Shown: positions 1 to 5,853, counted from the stretch's first letter. The stretch: 5,853 nucleotides of DNA from Chloroflexota bacterium (GCA_011051745.1 DRKO01000103.1:1-5853); one strand, 5' to 3'. The notes: generated from the letters alone by a model not told the origin. Numbers and translations are program-made.

Positions 1-733
1 GCACAACATCCAGAACCAGCAGACCGAGCATGATCAGCCACAGAACCGCATAGTTGGCCCAGAACATGATCAACGCCTCGGCCTGAATCAGGAAAGCCAT
101 CGGAATGATGATGAAGCTCGCCAGCAGATTAGCCGCCCGGACGCTTGTCGTCTGGCTGGAGACAACCACCGCACCGGAGACCATCACCAGCGCCTGGATG
201 ATGTTCAGCAGGATGATCTGGATCAGCAGGACGGGTGAAGGGAGCCACCCGACGTTCAGGTAGACGCCCACCAGATACACCGTGATCCCCAGCAGGCTCC
301 CGATCACCGGCGGAAGGGTGGAGCTGAGCGTCTTACCGATGTAAAGCTGCGTGTTGGTCACAGGGGTGGCAAGGAGAGGCTCCAGACTGCGCCGCTCTTT
401 CTCGCCGACGAAGCTCTCCAGCGCAATGATCAGCGAGAACGAAATGGGGAAGAAGCCCACCACCATCAACAGGAAGGGGATCAGCCGCTCCCCGACGATC
501 TCCGCGCCGTACTGTCCGATCCAGCTCATCATCCGCCCCGCCCCCCAGTTGGCGATGGAAGGGAAGATGACCGTCAGGATGGCGATCGGCGCGATGATGC
601 GCCAGTCGCGGAACATATCAATCACTTCTCGTCGGGTGATGATCATCGCCCGGCTGAGATTCCAGGCGGCCAGCCGCCACCAGCGACGCACGCCACGTCC
701 GGTTTGCTCAATAGAAGGAGCTAAGGTTGCCAT
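1..733 (-). CDS. ABC-2 type transporter permease, NatB-like (partial, C-terminus beyond window)
   Basis: This is the membrane subunit of an ABC exporter, running off the left edge after about 244 codons. I translated it from the minus strand. A basic cytoplasmic N-terminus (residues 1-45) ends in a segment reading TRREVIDMFRDWRII. Membrane segments follow at about 46-63, 84-107, 136-160, 166-192 and 205-223, and another starts near 226. Between the second and third lies the cytoplasmic motif GEKERRSLEPLLATPV (110-125), the hallmark of the NatB/YhaP-type ABC-2 permeases that work with NatA-like ATPases. The ATPase gene ends 28 bp upstream, so the two are surely co-transcribed and form one complex. 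The substrate cannot be read from sequence: Na+ export, drug or peptide export are all known in this group. I chose ATG at 733. An in-frame GTG at 742 is possible, and an in-frame stop lies just above it (748-746). No strong Shine-Dalgarno is visible. Confidence 0.9.
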   Translation of the reverse strand, partial: MATLAPSIEQTGRGVRRWWRLAAWNLSRAMIITRREVIDMFRDWRIIAPIAILTVIFPSIANWGAGRMMSWIGQYGAEIVGERLIPFLLMVVGFFPISFSLIIALESFVGEKERRSLEPLLATPVTNTQLYIGKTLSSTLPPVIGSLLGITVYLVGVYLNVGWLPSPVLLIQIILLNIIQALVMVSGAVVVSSQTTSVRAANLLASFIIIPMAFLIQAEALIMFWANYAVLWLIMLGLLVLDVV

Positions 734-761
734 CTCAATCACCGCTCACTACCGATACACT

Positions 762-1685
762 TCAGGCCGGTTCGCCTTCCCCGACAACCCGCAGATAGAC
801 TTCTTCCAGGCTCTGCGGGACCTCACTCAGCGTGACGATCTGCATTCCCTGCGCCGCCAGTTGCTGGACGATCAGGGGATTCACGCGCCGGGGTTCCTCC
901 GTCCGGTAACGCACCCAGTTGCGGCCATAGCTGTCAATCTCAACCAGATCGGCCAGATTGTCAACCAGACCGTTCAGGCTTCCGGCCAGCCGCAGTTCCA
1001 GCAGCGGCGGCCCCAGCAGACGGGCCTTCAACTCCAGCACGGAACCCTCGGCGATGATATGCCCCCGCCGGATAATGGCGATCCGGTCTGCCAGTTCCTC
1101 CGCCTCAGGCAGGTTGTGCGTGCAGATAATTACCGTGCGGCCATCCCCCCGCAGGTCATGGATCGCATCGCGCACCAGACGGGCGCTGTGCGGGTCCATC
1201 GCCGAGGTCGGCTCGTCCAGCAGCAGCACCGGCGGATCGTGCAGCATCGCCCGCACAAGAGCAAGCTTCTGCCGCATCCCCTTGGAATATTCGCCCAGCC
1301 GACGGTCAAGCGCCGTCAGCAGGCCAAAGCGCTCCGCCAGTTCCTCACTGCGCTTCCGCCGGAGCGTCTCGCTCAGCCCGTAAAGCTGGCCGAAGAAGTC
1401 CAGATACTCCCGTCCCTTCATCCGCAGATACAGGCCGTGATTCTCCGTCAGGACGCCCACGCTGGCCCGCACCCGCTCCGCCTCCCGGACGACATCGTAG
1501 CCTGCCACACGGGCCGTGCCCCGCGTCGGAGCCAGAATCGAAGTCAGCATTCGGACGGTTGTCGTCTTGCCCGCGCCGTTCGGCCCCAGCAGGGCCAGCA
1601 CCTCGCCGGGGTGGACGGTCAGGGTCACATCCTCAACGGCGACGAACCCGTCAAAATGCTTTGTCAGACCATACGCCTCAATCAT
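762..1685 (-). CDS. ABC transporter ATP-binding protein, NatA-like
   Basis: This is the cytoplasmic ATPase subunit that powers the ABC-2 permease encoded 28 bp downstream. The 307 residues hold a complete nucleotide-binding domain: Walker A GPNGAGKT (34-41), signature YSKGMRQK (133-140), Walker B VLLLDE (153-158), D-loop SAMD (161-164) and the H-loop histidine 190. The YSKGM form of the signature, in place of LSGGQ, is common in the NatA/YhaQ branch. Glutamate 81 sits where the Q-loop glutamine is usual, which also occurs in this branch. The C-terminal extension (about 226-307), ending in SLEEVYLRV, is the accessory domain typical of ATPases paired with ABC-2 permeases. All catalytic motifs are intact, so it should hydrolyse ATP. 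The ATG at 1685 lies directly before the standard start of the domain. The Shine-Dalgarno is weak, with a GAGAG about 12 nt upstream. A candidate promoter lies at 1757-1765. Confidence 0.95.
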   Translation of the reverse strand: MIEAYGLTKHFDGFVAVEDVTLTVHPGEVLALLGPNGAGKTTTVRMLTSILAPTRGTARVAGYDVVREAERVRASVGVLTENHGLYLRMKGREYLDFFGQLYGLSETLRRKRSEELAERFGLLTALDRRLGEYSKGMRQKLALVRAMLHDPPVLLLDEPTSAMDPHSARLVRDAIHDLRGDGRTVIICTHNLPEAEELADRIAIIRRGHIIAEGSVLELKARLLGPPLLELRLAGSLNGLVDNLADLVEIDSYGRNWVRYRTEEPRRVNPLIVQQLAAQGMQIVTLSEVPQSLEEVYLRVVGEGEPA

Positions 1686-1756
1686 GGGTTTACGATGCTC
1701 TCATCAGCCACGCAATCACTGCACGAACGTTAAAGCCGCGCCCCCCTGACTCACCG

Positions 1757-1765
1757 ATTATCTCA
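1757..1765 (-). promoter_or_regulatory. Candidate extended -10 promoter for the ABC transporter pair
   Basis: Read on the minus strand, this site is TGAGATAAT: the extended -10 TGn followed by GATAAT, which matches five of six bases of TATAAT. No good -35 lies 16-18 bp upstream, which is acceptable for an extended -10 promoter. Transcription would begin near 1750 and leave a leader of about 65 nt before the ATPase start at 1685. A second, weaker candidate reads TAGGAT (1780-1775) with ATTACA (1804-1799) 18 bp upstream. The site lies in the 136-bp gap (1686-1821) between the Lgt-like gene and the ATPase, which holds no gene and no clear terminator hairpin. Confidence 0.4.
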
Positions 1766-1821
1766 TGTTTAACCATCCTAGCGCGAATCGCCCTGCCGTG
1801 TAATGGGGCATTGTTCCCAAT

Positions 1822-2655
1822 TCAACTCACCGGAGGGGAGCCACCGGTCCGCAGCCGCCGCCAGAGAAGCCAGCCAGCCCCCCCGAAGAGCAGCAACGCA
1901 AGTGCCTGCGTCCCCGTCAGGCCCAGCAACCCGTGATTCACGTCCACCCGCAGGAAATCGGCCAGAAAAAGCCCCGGCGCATAGAGCAGCGTCGCCAGCA
2001 GGGATAGCTCCCCCTGCCGGAGGCGTTCCTTCCAGCGAAGGCGGACGCCCCACACGATCCCCAGCACGATCAGCGCCCACAGGGAGAGATAGGCGGGTGT
2101 CGGATGAAACCGCGTGCCGGGGGGATAAACATCATAGGGAGGGACGGGATGAGCGATCACCATTCCCCAGGGGAGATCGGTCGGAGGGCCGTACATCTGC
2201 CGGTTGACGAGGTTGGCCCAGGCCGAGATCGTCAGCCCCGCCAGCGCGCCCGGCATCAGGATGTCCGCCCAGCGCCATACATCTACCCGGCGGCGGCGAA
2301 GCCACAGATACACGCCCAGGAGGCCCCCGGCCAGCGCCCCCGCCATCCCCAGCCCCCCGCTCCAGATCGCCAGCGGCCCGGCCTGAAGGTCAAACAGGTG
2401 AGTTAAGTACCATCGCCGATCATAATAAGCCGCCACCGAGGGCGGCGGATTCCAGACATAGAACAGGCGGGCGGCGATCACGCCGAACAGCAGGCCCCAC
2501 GTCAGCGCGTCCAGTACGATCGCCGGGTCTTCGCCGCGCCGCCGGGCCTCAAGCCAGCTTATGCCGCCCCCGACCGCCAGCGCGGCAACCACGATCAGGC
2601 CGAAGAAGCTCAGCGTCAGCGGGCCGATCTGGACACCGTCAGGCGTGATGCTCAT
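1822..2655 (-). CDS. Prolipoprotein diacylglyceryl transferase (Lgt) family membrane protein with substituted catalytic residues
   Basis: Lgt moves diacylglycerol from phosphatidylglycerol to the lipobox cysteine of pre-lipoproteins in the cytoplasmic membrane. This 277-residue protein has Lgt length and layout. About seven membrane segments fall near 12-35, 48-68, 93-118, 130-150, 186-207, 218-236 and 246-265. Family landmarks are the N-terminal IGPL-x4-FG (10-19), ARLFYV (62-67), AIWSGGL (96-102), ANLVNRQMYGPPTDLPWG (147-164), FHPTPAY (183-189) and DFLRVD (233-238). Aligned by eye to E. coli Lgt, Asn146, Gly154, Tyr235 and Arg246 are kept as N148, G156, Y225 and R236. However Tyr26 is F18, His103 is A105, Arg143 is A145, Glu151 is Q153, Arg239 is L229 and Glu243 is D233. 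The reading frame is intact, so this is not simple decay. It may be an Lgt paralogue with another lipid substrate or no catalysis. The ATG follows the upstream gene's stop by 6 bp; AAGG and GGAG at 4 and 11 nt serve as candidate ribosome sites. Confidence 0.85.
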   Translation of the reverse strand: MSITPDGVQIGPLTLSFFGLIVVAALAVGGGISWLEARRRGEDPAIVLDALTWGLLFGVIAARLFYVWNPPPSVAAYYDRRWYLTHLFDLQAGPLAIWSGGLGMAGALAGGLLGVYLWLRRRRVDVWRWADILMPGALAGLTISAWANLVNRQMYGPPTDLPWGMVIAHPVPPYDVYPPGTRFHPTPAYLSLWALIVLGIVWGVRLRWKERLRQGELSLLATLLYAPGLFLADFLRVDVNHGLLGLTGTQALALLLFGGAGWLLWRRLRTGGSPPVS

Positions 2656-2661
2656 AAGGCC

Positions 2662-3297
2662 TTATTCTCCACCGGCACATGCCACGCGGTAGGCACGCCA
2701 CACGCGCTGAGCGACCGTTACCTGCGTCAGGATCGCCAGCACCCACAGCCCGATCATCATCTGTCCGCTCAGCAGCGCCAGAATGAGGATGACAACCCGC
2801 TCAACGCGCGTCAGGAGGCCGACCTTATCCTCGATCCCCAGTCCCTCCGCCCGCGCCCTCACATAGCTGACCATCACCGAGCCCAGCAGGGCAATGAACG
2901 CCAGCGCGACGCCGGTCAGTTGGCCGCTGTCCGCCATGTGATAGCCCACGCCCGCCAGCAGCAGACCCTCGCCGTACCGGTCGAGGGTGGAGTCGAGCAG
3001 CGCGCCAAAACGGCTCACCCGCCCGCTGACACGGGCAACCGCCCCGTCCATCGCGTCAAAAGGTGCGCCCAGCAGCAGAAACAGGCCAGCCGCGCCGTAC
3101 CGGCCCTGTGCCGCCAGCAGGGCCGCCGCGCCCGCCATCAGCAGCCCGATCACCGTCAGAGTGTTCGGCCTGAACCCGAGCCGGTCAAAGGCCCGCGCCA
3201 GCCGCTCAACCGGCCCCTTGGTGAGGCGGCGCAGGCGGGCGGTCAGGGTCTCCGGCTCTTCGGAATGCCGGTGCTTGTCTTCAGGGTGTTGTGCCAT
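2662..3297 (-). CDS. CDP-alcohol phosphatidyltransferase family protein (PgsA / PI-phosphate synthase-like)
   Basis: Members of this integral membrane family replace CMP on a CDP-activated lipid with a polar alcohol, making phospholipid head groups. The full signature D-x2-D-G-x2-A-R-x8-G-x3-D-x3-D is present, with D81, D84, G85, A88, R89, G98, D102 and D106 (numbered from the start chosen here). The aspartates bind the divalent metals and CDP group in known structures. Six membrane segments are visible near 46-65, 69-82, 111-123, 129-146, 165-179 and 181-200, as is usual. The stretch SYVRARAEGLG (144-154) resembles phosphatidylinositol-phosphate synthases of actinobacteria and their archaeal relatives, but the acceptor alcohol cannot be fixed from sequence. 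I chose the ATG at 3297 (211 aa) over the in-frame ATG at 3318. The predicted start of transcription falls about at 3318, and the tRNA promoter's -35 lies between the two ATGs. It probably forms an operon with the Lgt-like gene. Confidence 0.92.
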   Translation of the reverse strand: MAQHPEDKHRHSEEPETLTARLRRLTKGPVERLARAFDRLGFRPNTLTVIGLLMAGAAALLAAQGRYGAAGLFLLLGAPFDAMDGAVARVSGRVSRFGALLDSTLDRYGEGLLLAGVGYHMADSGQLTGVALAFIALLGSVMVSYVRARAEGLGIEDKVGLLTRVERVVILILALLSGQMMIGLWVLAILTQVTVAQRVWRAYRVACAGGE

Positions 3298-3303
3298 AGT
3301 GAT

Positions 3304-3332
3304 TTGTAAACCTGCCATACGCGCGTTATACT
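3304..3332 (+). promoter_or_regulatory. Promoter for tRNA-Pro (sigma-70 type)
   Basis: The plus strand reads TTGTAA (3304-3309; four of six matches to TTGACA), then a 17-bp spacer, then TATACT (3327-3332; five of six matches to TATAAT). Transcription would start near 3339-3340, giving a tRNA precursor with a 5' leader of about 27 nt. The spacing is optimal and the position fits the tRNA gene. The -35 box lies between the two possible start codons of the divergent CDP-alcohol phosphatidyltransferase. Confidence 0.6.
3325..3330 (-). promoter_or_regulatory. -10 box for the divergent CDP-alcohol phosphatidyltransferase / Lgt-like operon
   Basis: The minus strand reads TATAAC, five of six matches to TATAAT. 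It overlaps the tRNA promoter's -10 by four bases, because GTTATAC on one strand is GTATAAC on the other. No good -35 is found 16-18 bp away; the best are AT-rich hexamers near 3348-3353. A start of transcription about 7 nt downstream would be near 3318, at the first in-frame ATG, so translation most likely begins at the ATG at 3297. Confidence 0.4.
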
Positions 3333-3366
3333 ACAGCGCGTTAACAAATAAATCCAGCCGCAAGTT

Positions 3367-3441
3367 CGGGGCGTGGCGCAGCTTGGTCAGCGCGCACGGT
3401 TCGGGTCCGTGAGGTCGGCGGTTCAAATCCGCCCGCCCCGA
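3367..3441 (+). tRNA. tRNA-Pro (anticodon CGG)
   Basis: This tRNA reads CCG proline codons. It folds as a complete cloverleaf of 75 nt. The acceptor stem CGGGGCG (3367-3373) pairs with CGCCCCG (3434-3440). The D stem GCGC (3376-3379) pairs with 3390-3393 around a 10-nt loop containing GG. The anticodon stem CACGG (3395-3399) pairs with CCGTG (3407-3411). The loop TTCGGGT has anticodon CGG at 3402-3404. The T stem GGCGG (3417-3421) pairs with CCGCC (3429-3433) around TTCAAAT. All stems are fully Watson-Crick. The C1-G72 pair, A73 discriminator (3441) and G37 are proline identity features in bacteria. The bases after A73 are CTC, so CCA must be added after transcription. It is the only plus-strand gene in the window. 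Confidence 0.97.
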
Positions 3442-3452
3442 CTCCGCCAGAA

Positions 3453-3483
3453 GGACAGGTCGCTTCTCAAAGGCGACCTGTCT
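3453..3483 (+). terminator. Shared hairpin terminator between convergent tRNA-Pro and mazG
   Basis: GACAGGTCGC (3454-3463) is the perfect reverse complement of GCGACCTGTC (3473-3482). The stem extends inward by a T-G and a T-A pair and outward by a G-T pair, leaving a 5-nt loop (3466-3470). It begins 11 nt after the tRNA and lies 6 bp beyond the mazG stop on the other strand, so it can serve both genes. Neither strand shows a real T-run after the stem (TCTGATCC on plus, CTTCTGG on minus), so it may work as a weak intrinsic terminator, as an RNA 3'-end stabiliser, or with Rho. Confidence 0.7.
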
Positions 3484-3489
3484 CTGATC

Positions 3490-4977
3490 CTATTCCCGCC
3501 CATCATCTCCGGCGGAGCCGAGTACCCGCTTGGCTTCATTCCACAGGGCATCCATCTCCTCAATCGTCAGTTCGCTGACCGAGCGTCCCTGCTCATGAGC
3601 GCGGCGCTCGATGTAGGAGAAACGCTCGTAAAAGCGGCGGTTCGCCGCGCGGAGCGCGTCCTCCGGGTTGATGCCCAGCCAGCGAGCCCAGACCGCGATC
3701 ACCAGCAGCAGATCGCCGATCTCGACGAAGCGCTCCTCCGGCGTGGTGGCGGCCAGCACCTCCTCGATCTCCTCGCGAACCTTCTCGATAACGCCCTTCT
3801 CGTCCTGCCAGTCAAACCCGACCCGCACGGCCCGCTCGTCGTATTCGTGCGCCTGATGCAGGGCCGGGAGCGACTTCGGCACGCCGTCAAGCAGGCTGCG
3901 CATCGTCTCCCCTTTCTCTGCCCGTTCCCGCTCTTTGATCCGCTCCCAGTTGATCGAAACCTGCTCCGCGCTGCCTCCTACATCCACCTCGCCCCACACG
4001 TGCGGATGGCGGCGCTTGATCTTGGCGTCCACCTCACGGATGACCTCGCCCATGTAAAACTCGCCCTCGTCAACGGCGATCTGCCCGTGCAGGATCACCT
4101 GAATCAGCAGATCGCCCAGTTCCTCGCGGAGACGGGCCGGATCGCCGGAGTCAATGGCATCAACCACCTCATAGGCTTCTTCGATCAGATTTTTACGCAG
4201 CGATTGGTGTGTTTGCTCGCGATCCCAGGGGCAGCCGTCCGGCGCTCGCAGGTGGGCAATCGTGTTCTGAAAGCCCTCGAAGCTCGTCACCGCGCCGGGT
4301 GTGGGGTCAAAGGGGGGCACGTAAAGCGTCGTCAGGTGATCAACGTCGCGCCGGTCAATTTCATAGAGAGGCAGCGCTTCGACGCGCTGCTCAGCCGTAC
4401 CGGCTGCGTGGATCAGCTTAACGGGGTGCTCGTCGGGATACTGATTCATCAGCGTGAGCTTGACATCCGAGGCAAGCTGACGGCTGTACACCTGCGCGAT
4501 CAGGGCCGGAGAGTCGGGGTTGATCGGCGGGTGATAGGCTGTGGCGAGGTCTGTCGCGTCAAGCAGTTGCAGGCCGCTGATCGCGTCCAGCCCCAGAGCG
4601 GAGAGAGTCGGCTCAACGAAGCTAACGCCGCTGACGATCTCCACTTTGATTTGCTTCTCTTTGCACACCGCCAGCAGGCGTGTGACTGTCCCCTCCCCGA
4701 CCAGCGGATCGCCCGGCACGGCGTACACTGTATCACCGCCCTGCCCCGCCAGCGCAACCAGCCGCTCGACGATTGCCTCGTAAACCGCCGCGAAGTCCCC
4801 GGCTTGGTCGTACAGTTCATCAAAGCTGTGGTAAACCGGCCCCTCCGGCAGATGCGGCACAGTCGGGTGAATCCGTGTTCGCAGGTAAACCTCACCCGCG
4901 CCGGAGAGGACTTCCCACGCCCGCCGCGTCAGGTGACCGGGATCGCCGGGGCCAAGCCCTACAATGAATAGCGTCAT
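3490..4977 (-). CDS. mazG: YabN-type MazG: tetrapyrrole-methylase-like domain fused to nucleoside triphosphate pyrophosphohydrolase
   Basis: MazG enzymes hydrolyse (d)NTPs to NMP and pyrophosphate, clearing damaged or non-canonical nucleotides in the cytoplasm. This 495-residue protein, close to the length of B. subtilis YabN, has two parts. Residues 1 to about 215 form a SAM-binding tetrapyrrole (corrin/porphyrin) methylase-like domain, with GLGPGDP at 7-13 and AVPGDP at 86-91. Residues about 235-495 form a tandem MazG region. The first repeat has LR-x2-DGCPWD (243-252), E266/E267/E270 and E285/E286/D289, the metal-binding EExxE...ExxD pattern. The second repeat has E402/E403/E406 and E419/D422. 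Both sets of acidic residues are present. I chose ATG at 4977, which opens directly into the conserved first strand and has GAGG 9 nt upstream. An earlier in-frame ATG at 4998 overlaps the upstream stop as ATGA, adds a basic seven-residue tail and lacks a ribosome site. It is co-transcribed with the methyltransferase. Confidence 0.93.
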   Translation of the reverse strand: MTLFIVGLGPGDPGHLTRRAWEVLSGAGEVYLRTRIHPTVPHLPEGPVYHSFDELYDQAGDFAAVYEAIVERLVALAGQGGDTVYAVPGDPLVGEGTVTRLLAVCKEKQIKVEIVSGVSFVEPTLSALGLDAISGLQLLDATDLATAYHPPINPDSPALIAQVYSRQLASDVKLTLMNQYPDEHPVKLIHAAGTAEQRVEALPLYEIDRRDVDHLTTLYVPPFDPTPGAVTSFEGFQNTIAHLRAPDGCPWDREQTHQSLRKNLIEEAYEVVDAIDSGDPARLREELGDLLIQVILHGQIAVDEGEFYMGEVIREVDAKIKRRHPHVWGEVDVGGSAEQVSINWERIKERERAEKGETMRSLLDGVPKSLPALHQAHEYDERAVRVGFDWQDEKGVIEKVREEIEEVLAATTPEERFVEIGDLLLVIAVWARWLGINPEDALRAANRRFYERFSYIERRAHEQGRSVSELTIEEMDALWNEAKRVLGSAGDDGRE

Positions 4978-4994
4978 ACTCCTGCGCCTCGATC

Positions 4995-5837
4995 TCATCT
5001 CTGTTTGTACGCCACCAGCCCAAACGCCTCCGGCCGGTGAACGACCCGCGAAAATCCGGCCTCCTGAAGCCTCCGCGCCACACCCCGCATGACGCGCTGC
5101 ACGGATCGGCTCTGCGGGTCACCGATGTAGTGGAAGAGCCGTCCGCGCCGCTTCAGGACACGATACAGTTCCCTGTAGAAATCCCCCGAATACAGATCAC
5201 CGGCCAGCCGGAAGGCCGGCGGATCATGGATGATGCATGAAAAACGCTGATCGTCCATCTCTTCCACCACGTCCCACACATCGCCGATGATCTGCTCGAT
5301 CTTGGGGTTGTCGAACAATTCCCACGACCAGGGGTTCAGCCGGGCGATCTCCAGGCTGGCCGGGTCCAGCTCGACGGTGACGACATGCTCGGCCAGCCGC
5401 GCCGCTTCGATGGCGGTATACCCCAGACCGGTCGCCGTGTCCAGCACGTGCCCGGCAGGCCGGGCGGCTTTGATCTTGCGATGCGTGTCCTCGTAGGGGT
5501 CCACCCCCTCAATGCGATGCATCGTCAGCCCGGAGACGAGCATCGTCGGGGCACGGCGGGTCGGGAACAGGCTCCGCACCCAGCCGGTGACTTCGGAGAA
5601 CGTCCGAATCTCCCGGATGCCGCCTTCCTCAACCAGAAAGCACTTATTCTCCGCTCCGGCGATCTGTTCGACCTGCTCCCATGAGAGACGCTCGCCGCAG
5701 GGGAAAAGCACCCCGCCCTCCTCGAGAATCACCTCGACGGTCGTCAGGTTGAGATCGGGCGAGGCAACGGCGACGGCCTCGCCTCGCCGCCGCGCTTCGA
5801 GCAGCGGCCCGGCCTGATAATGCGACAGGACGATCAC
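4995..5837 (-). CDS. Class I SAM-dependent methyltransferase, COG2521-like, substrate unknown
   Basis: This 280-residue protein has a novel-looking N-terminal region (1 to about 115), then a Rossmann methyltransferase domain. Motif I is VLDTATGLGY (131-140), which binds SAM. Motif II ends in the acidic residue E156 (VELD). D186 lies in the motif III region, and motif IV is HDPPAF (204-209), similar to the DPP/NPP motifs of base- or amine-modifying enzymes. The arrangement resembles a family annotated as predicted archaeal methyltransferases (COG2521), sometimes mislabelled spermidine synthase. I recognise the family type only; the substrate could be RNA, DNA, protein or a small molecule. The GTG at 5837 is the first possible start because an in-frame TAA lies two codons upstream (5843-5841). 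GGGG lies 6 nt before it. Its stop (4997-4995) overlaps the first possible mazG ATG, so the two genes are probably translated from one mRNA. The promoter is outside the window. Confidence 0.85.
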   Translation of the reverse strand: MIVLSHYQAGPLLEARRRGEAVAVASPDLNLTTVEVILEEGGVLFPCGERLSWEQVEQIAGAENKCFLVEEGGIREIRTFSEVTGWVRSLFPTRRAPTMLVSGLTMHRIEGVDPYEDTHRKIKAARPAGHVLDTATGLGYTAIEAARLAEHVVTVELDPASLEIARLNPWSWELFDNPKIEQIIGDVWDVVEEMDDQRFSCIIHDPPAFRLAGDLYSGDFYRELYRVLKRRGRLFHYIGDPQSRSVQRVMRGVARRLQEAGFSRVVHRPEAFGLVAYKQR

Positions 5838-5853
5838 AGGTTACCCCGATCCA

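Noticed and set aside
351..1733. A 460-codon open frame on the plus strand opposite the ABC genes
   Set aside because: It spans two genes with unmistakable ABC motifs on the other strand, and its translation is rich in Arg, Gln, His and Pro with no domain. It is an antisense shadow of high-GC codon use.
1686..1821. A terminator or small RNA in the gap between the Lgt-like gene and the ABC ATPase
   Set aside because: I found no stable inverted repeat followed by a T-run and no conserved RNA motif there; only promoter-like boxes can be supported.
1822..2655. The Lgt-like gene as a pseudogene
   Set aside because: The substitutions are individual missense changes in an otherwise full-length frame with intact membrane segments and a good start. 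No stop or frameshift is present.
3367..3441. The tRNA gene as an integration (att) site of a mobile element
   Set aside because: No integrase gene and no repeat of the tRNA 3' end is visible elsewhere in the window, and the neighbours are housekeeping genes.
3373..4971. A 532-codon open frame on the plus strand starting inside the tRNA
   Set aside because: It begins within tRNA-Pro, runs through the terminator hairpin and is antisense to the whole of mazG. No recognisable domain appears in its translation.
5201..5225. GC-rich inverted repeats such as those around CCGGAAGGCCGG
   Set aside because: They lie inside the methyltransferase coding frame and are expected by chance at this GC content.

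Overview
This is a GC-rich bacterial window made of ordinary chromosomal genes. I count six protein genes, all on the minus strand, and one tRNA gene on the plus strand. There is no mobile element, CRISPR array or phage signature. The high GC, the fused methylase-MazG protein, a tRNA without encoded CCA, an archaeal-type COG2521-like methyltransferase and a NatA/NatB-like ABC pair would fit the Chloroflexota. That placement is an impression from the protein sequences, not a demonstrated assignment.

Layout from the right, which is the direction of minus-strand transcription. (1) 5837-4995: a SAM-dependent methyltransferase with a GTG start. It overlaps or abuts (2) 4977-3490: a YabN-type MazG with an N-terminal tetrapyrrole-methylase-like domain and a C-terminal MazG nucleotide pyrophosphohydrolase. 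These two look like one transcription unit. It ends at a strong hairpin at 3453-3483, which also lies just behind the convergent tRNA-Pro(CGG) gene at 3367-3441. (3) A 69-bp region at 3298-3366 holds a promoter for the tRNA. Its -10 box overlaps a -10 box for the divergently read lipid genes. (4) 3297-2662: a CDP-alcohol phosphatidyltransferase, followed after 6 bp by (5) 2655-1822: a multi-pass membrane protein of the prolipoprotein diacylglyceryl transferase (Lgt) family. (6) After a 136-bp gap containing a good extended -10 promoter come an ABC transporter ATPase (1685-762) and its ABC-2 permease (733 to beyond the left edge).

The genes suggest two themes. One is membrane lipid and envelope work: phospholipid head-group transfer, an Lgt-like lipid transferase and an ABC exporter. 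The other is nucleotide or RNA housekeeping: MazG, a methyltransferase and a tRNA.

The most unusual item is the Lgt-family protein. It keeps the family's fold, length and several motifs, but by eye the residues matching E. coli His103, Arg143 and Arg239 are Ala, Ala and Leu. Tyr26 and Glu151 are also changed. It is therefore either an inactive Lgt or an enzyme with a different reaction, and it is tightly coupled to a phospholipid synthase.
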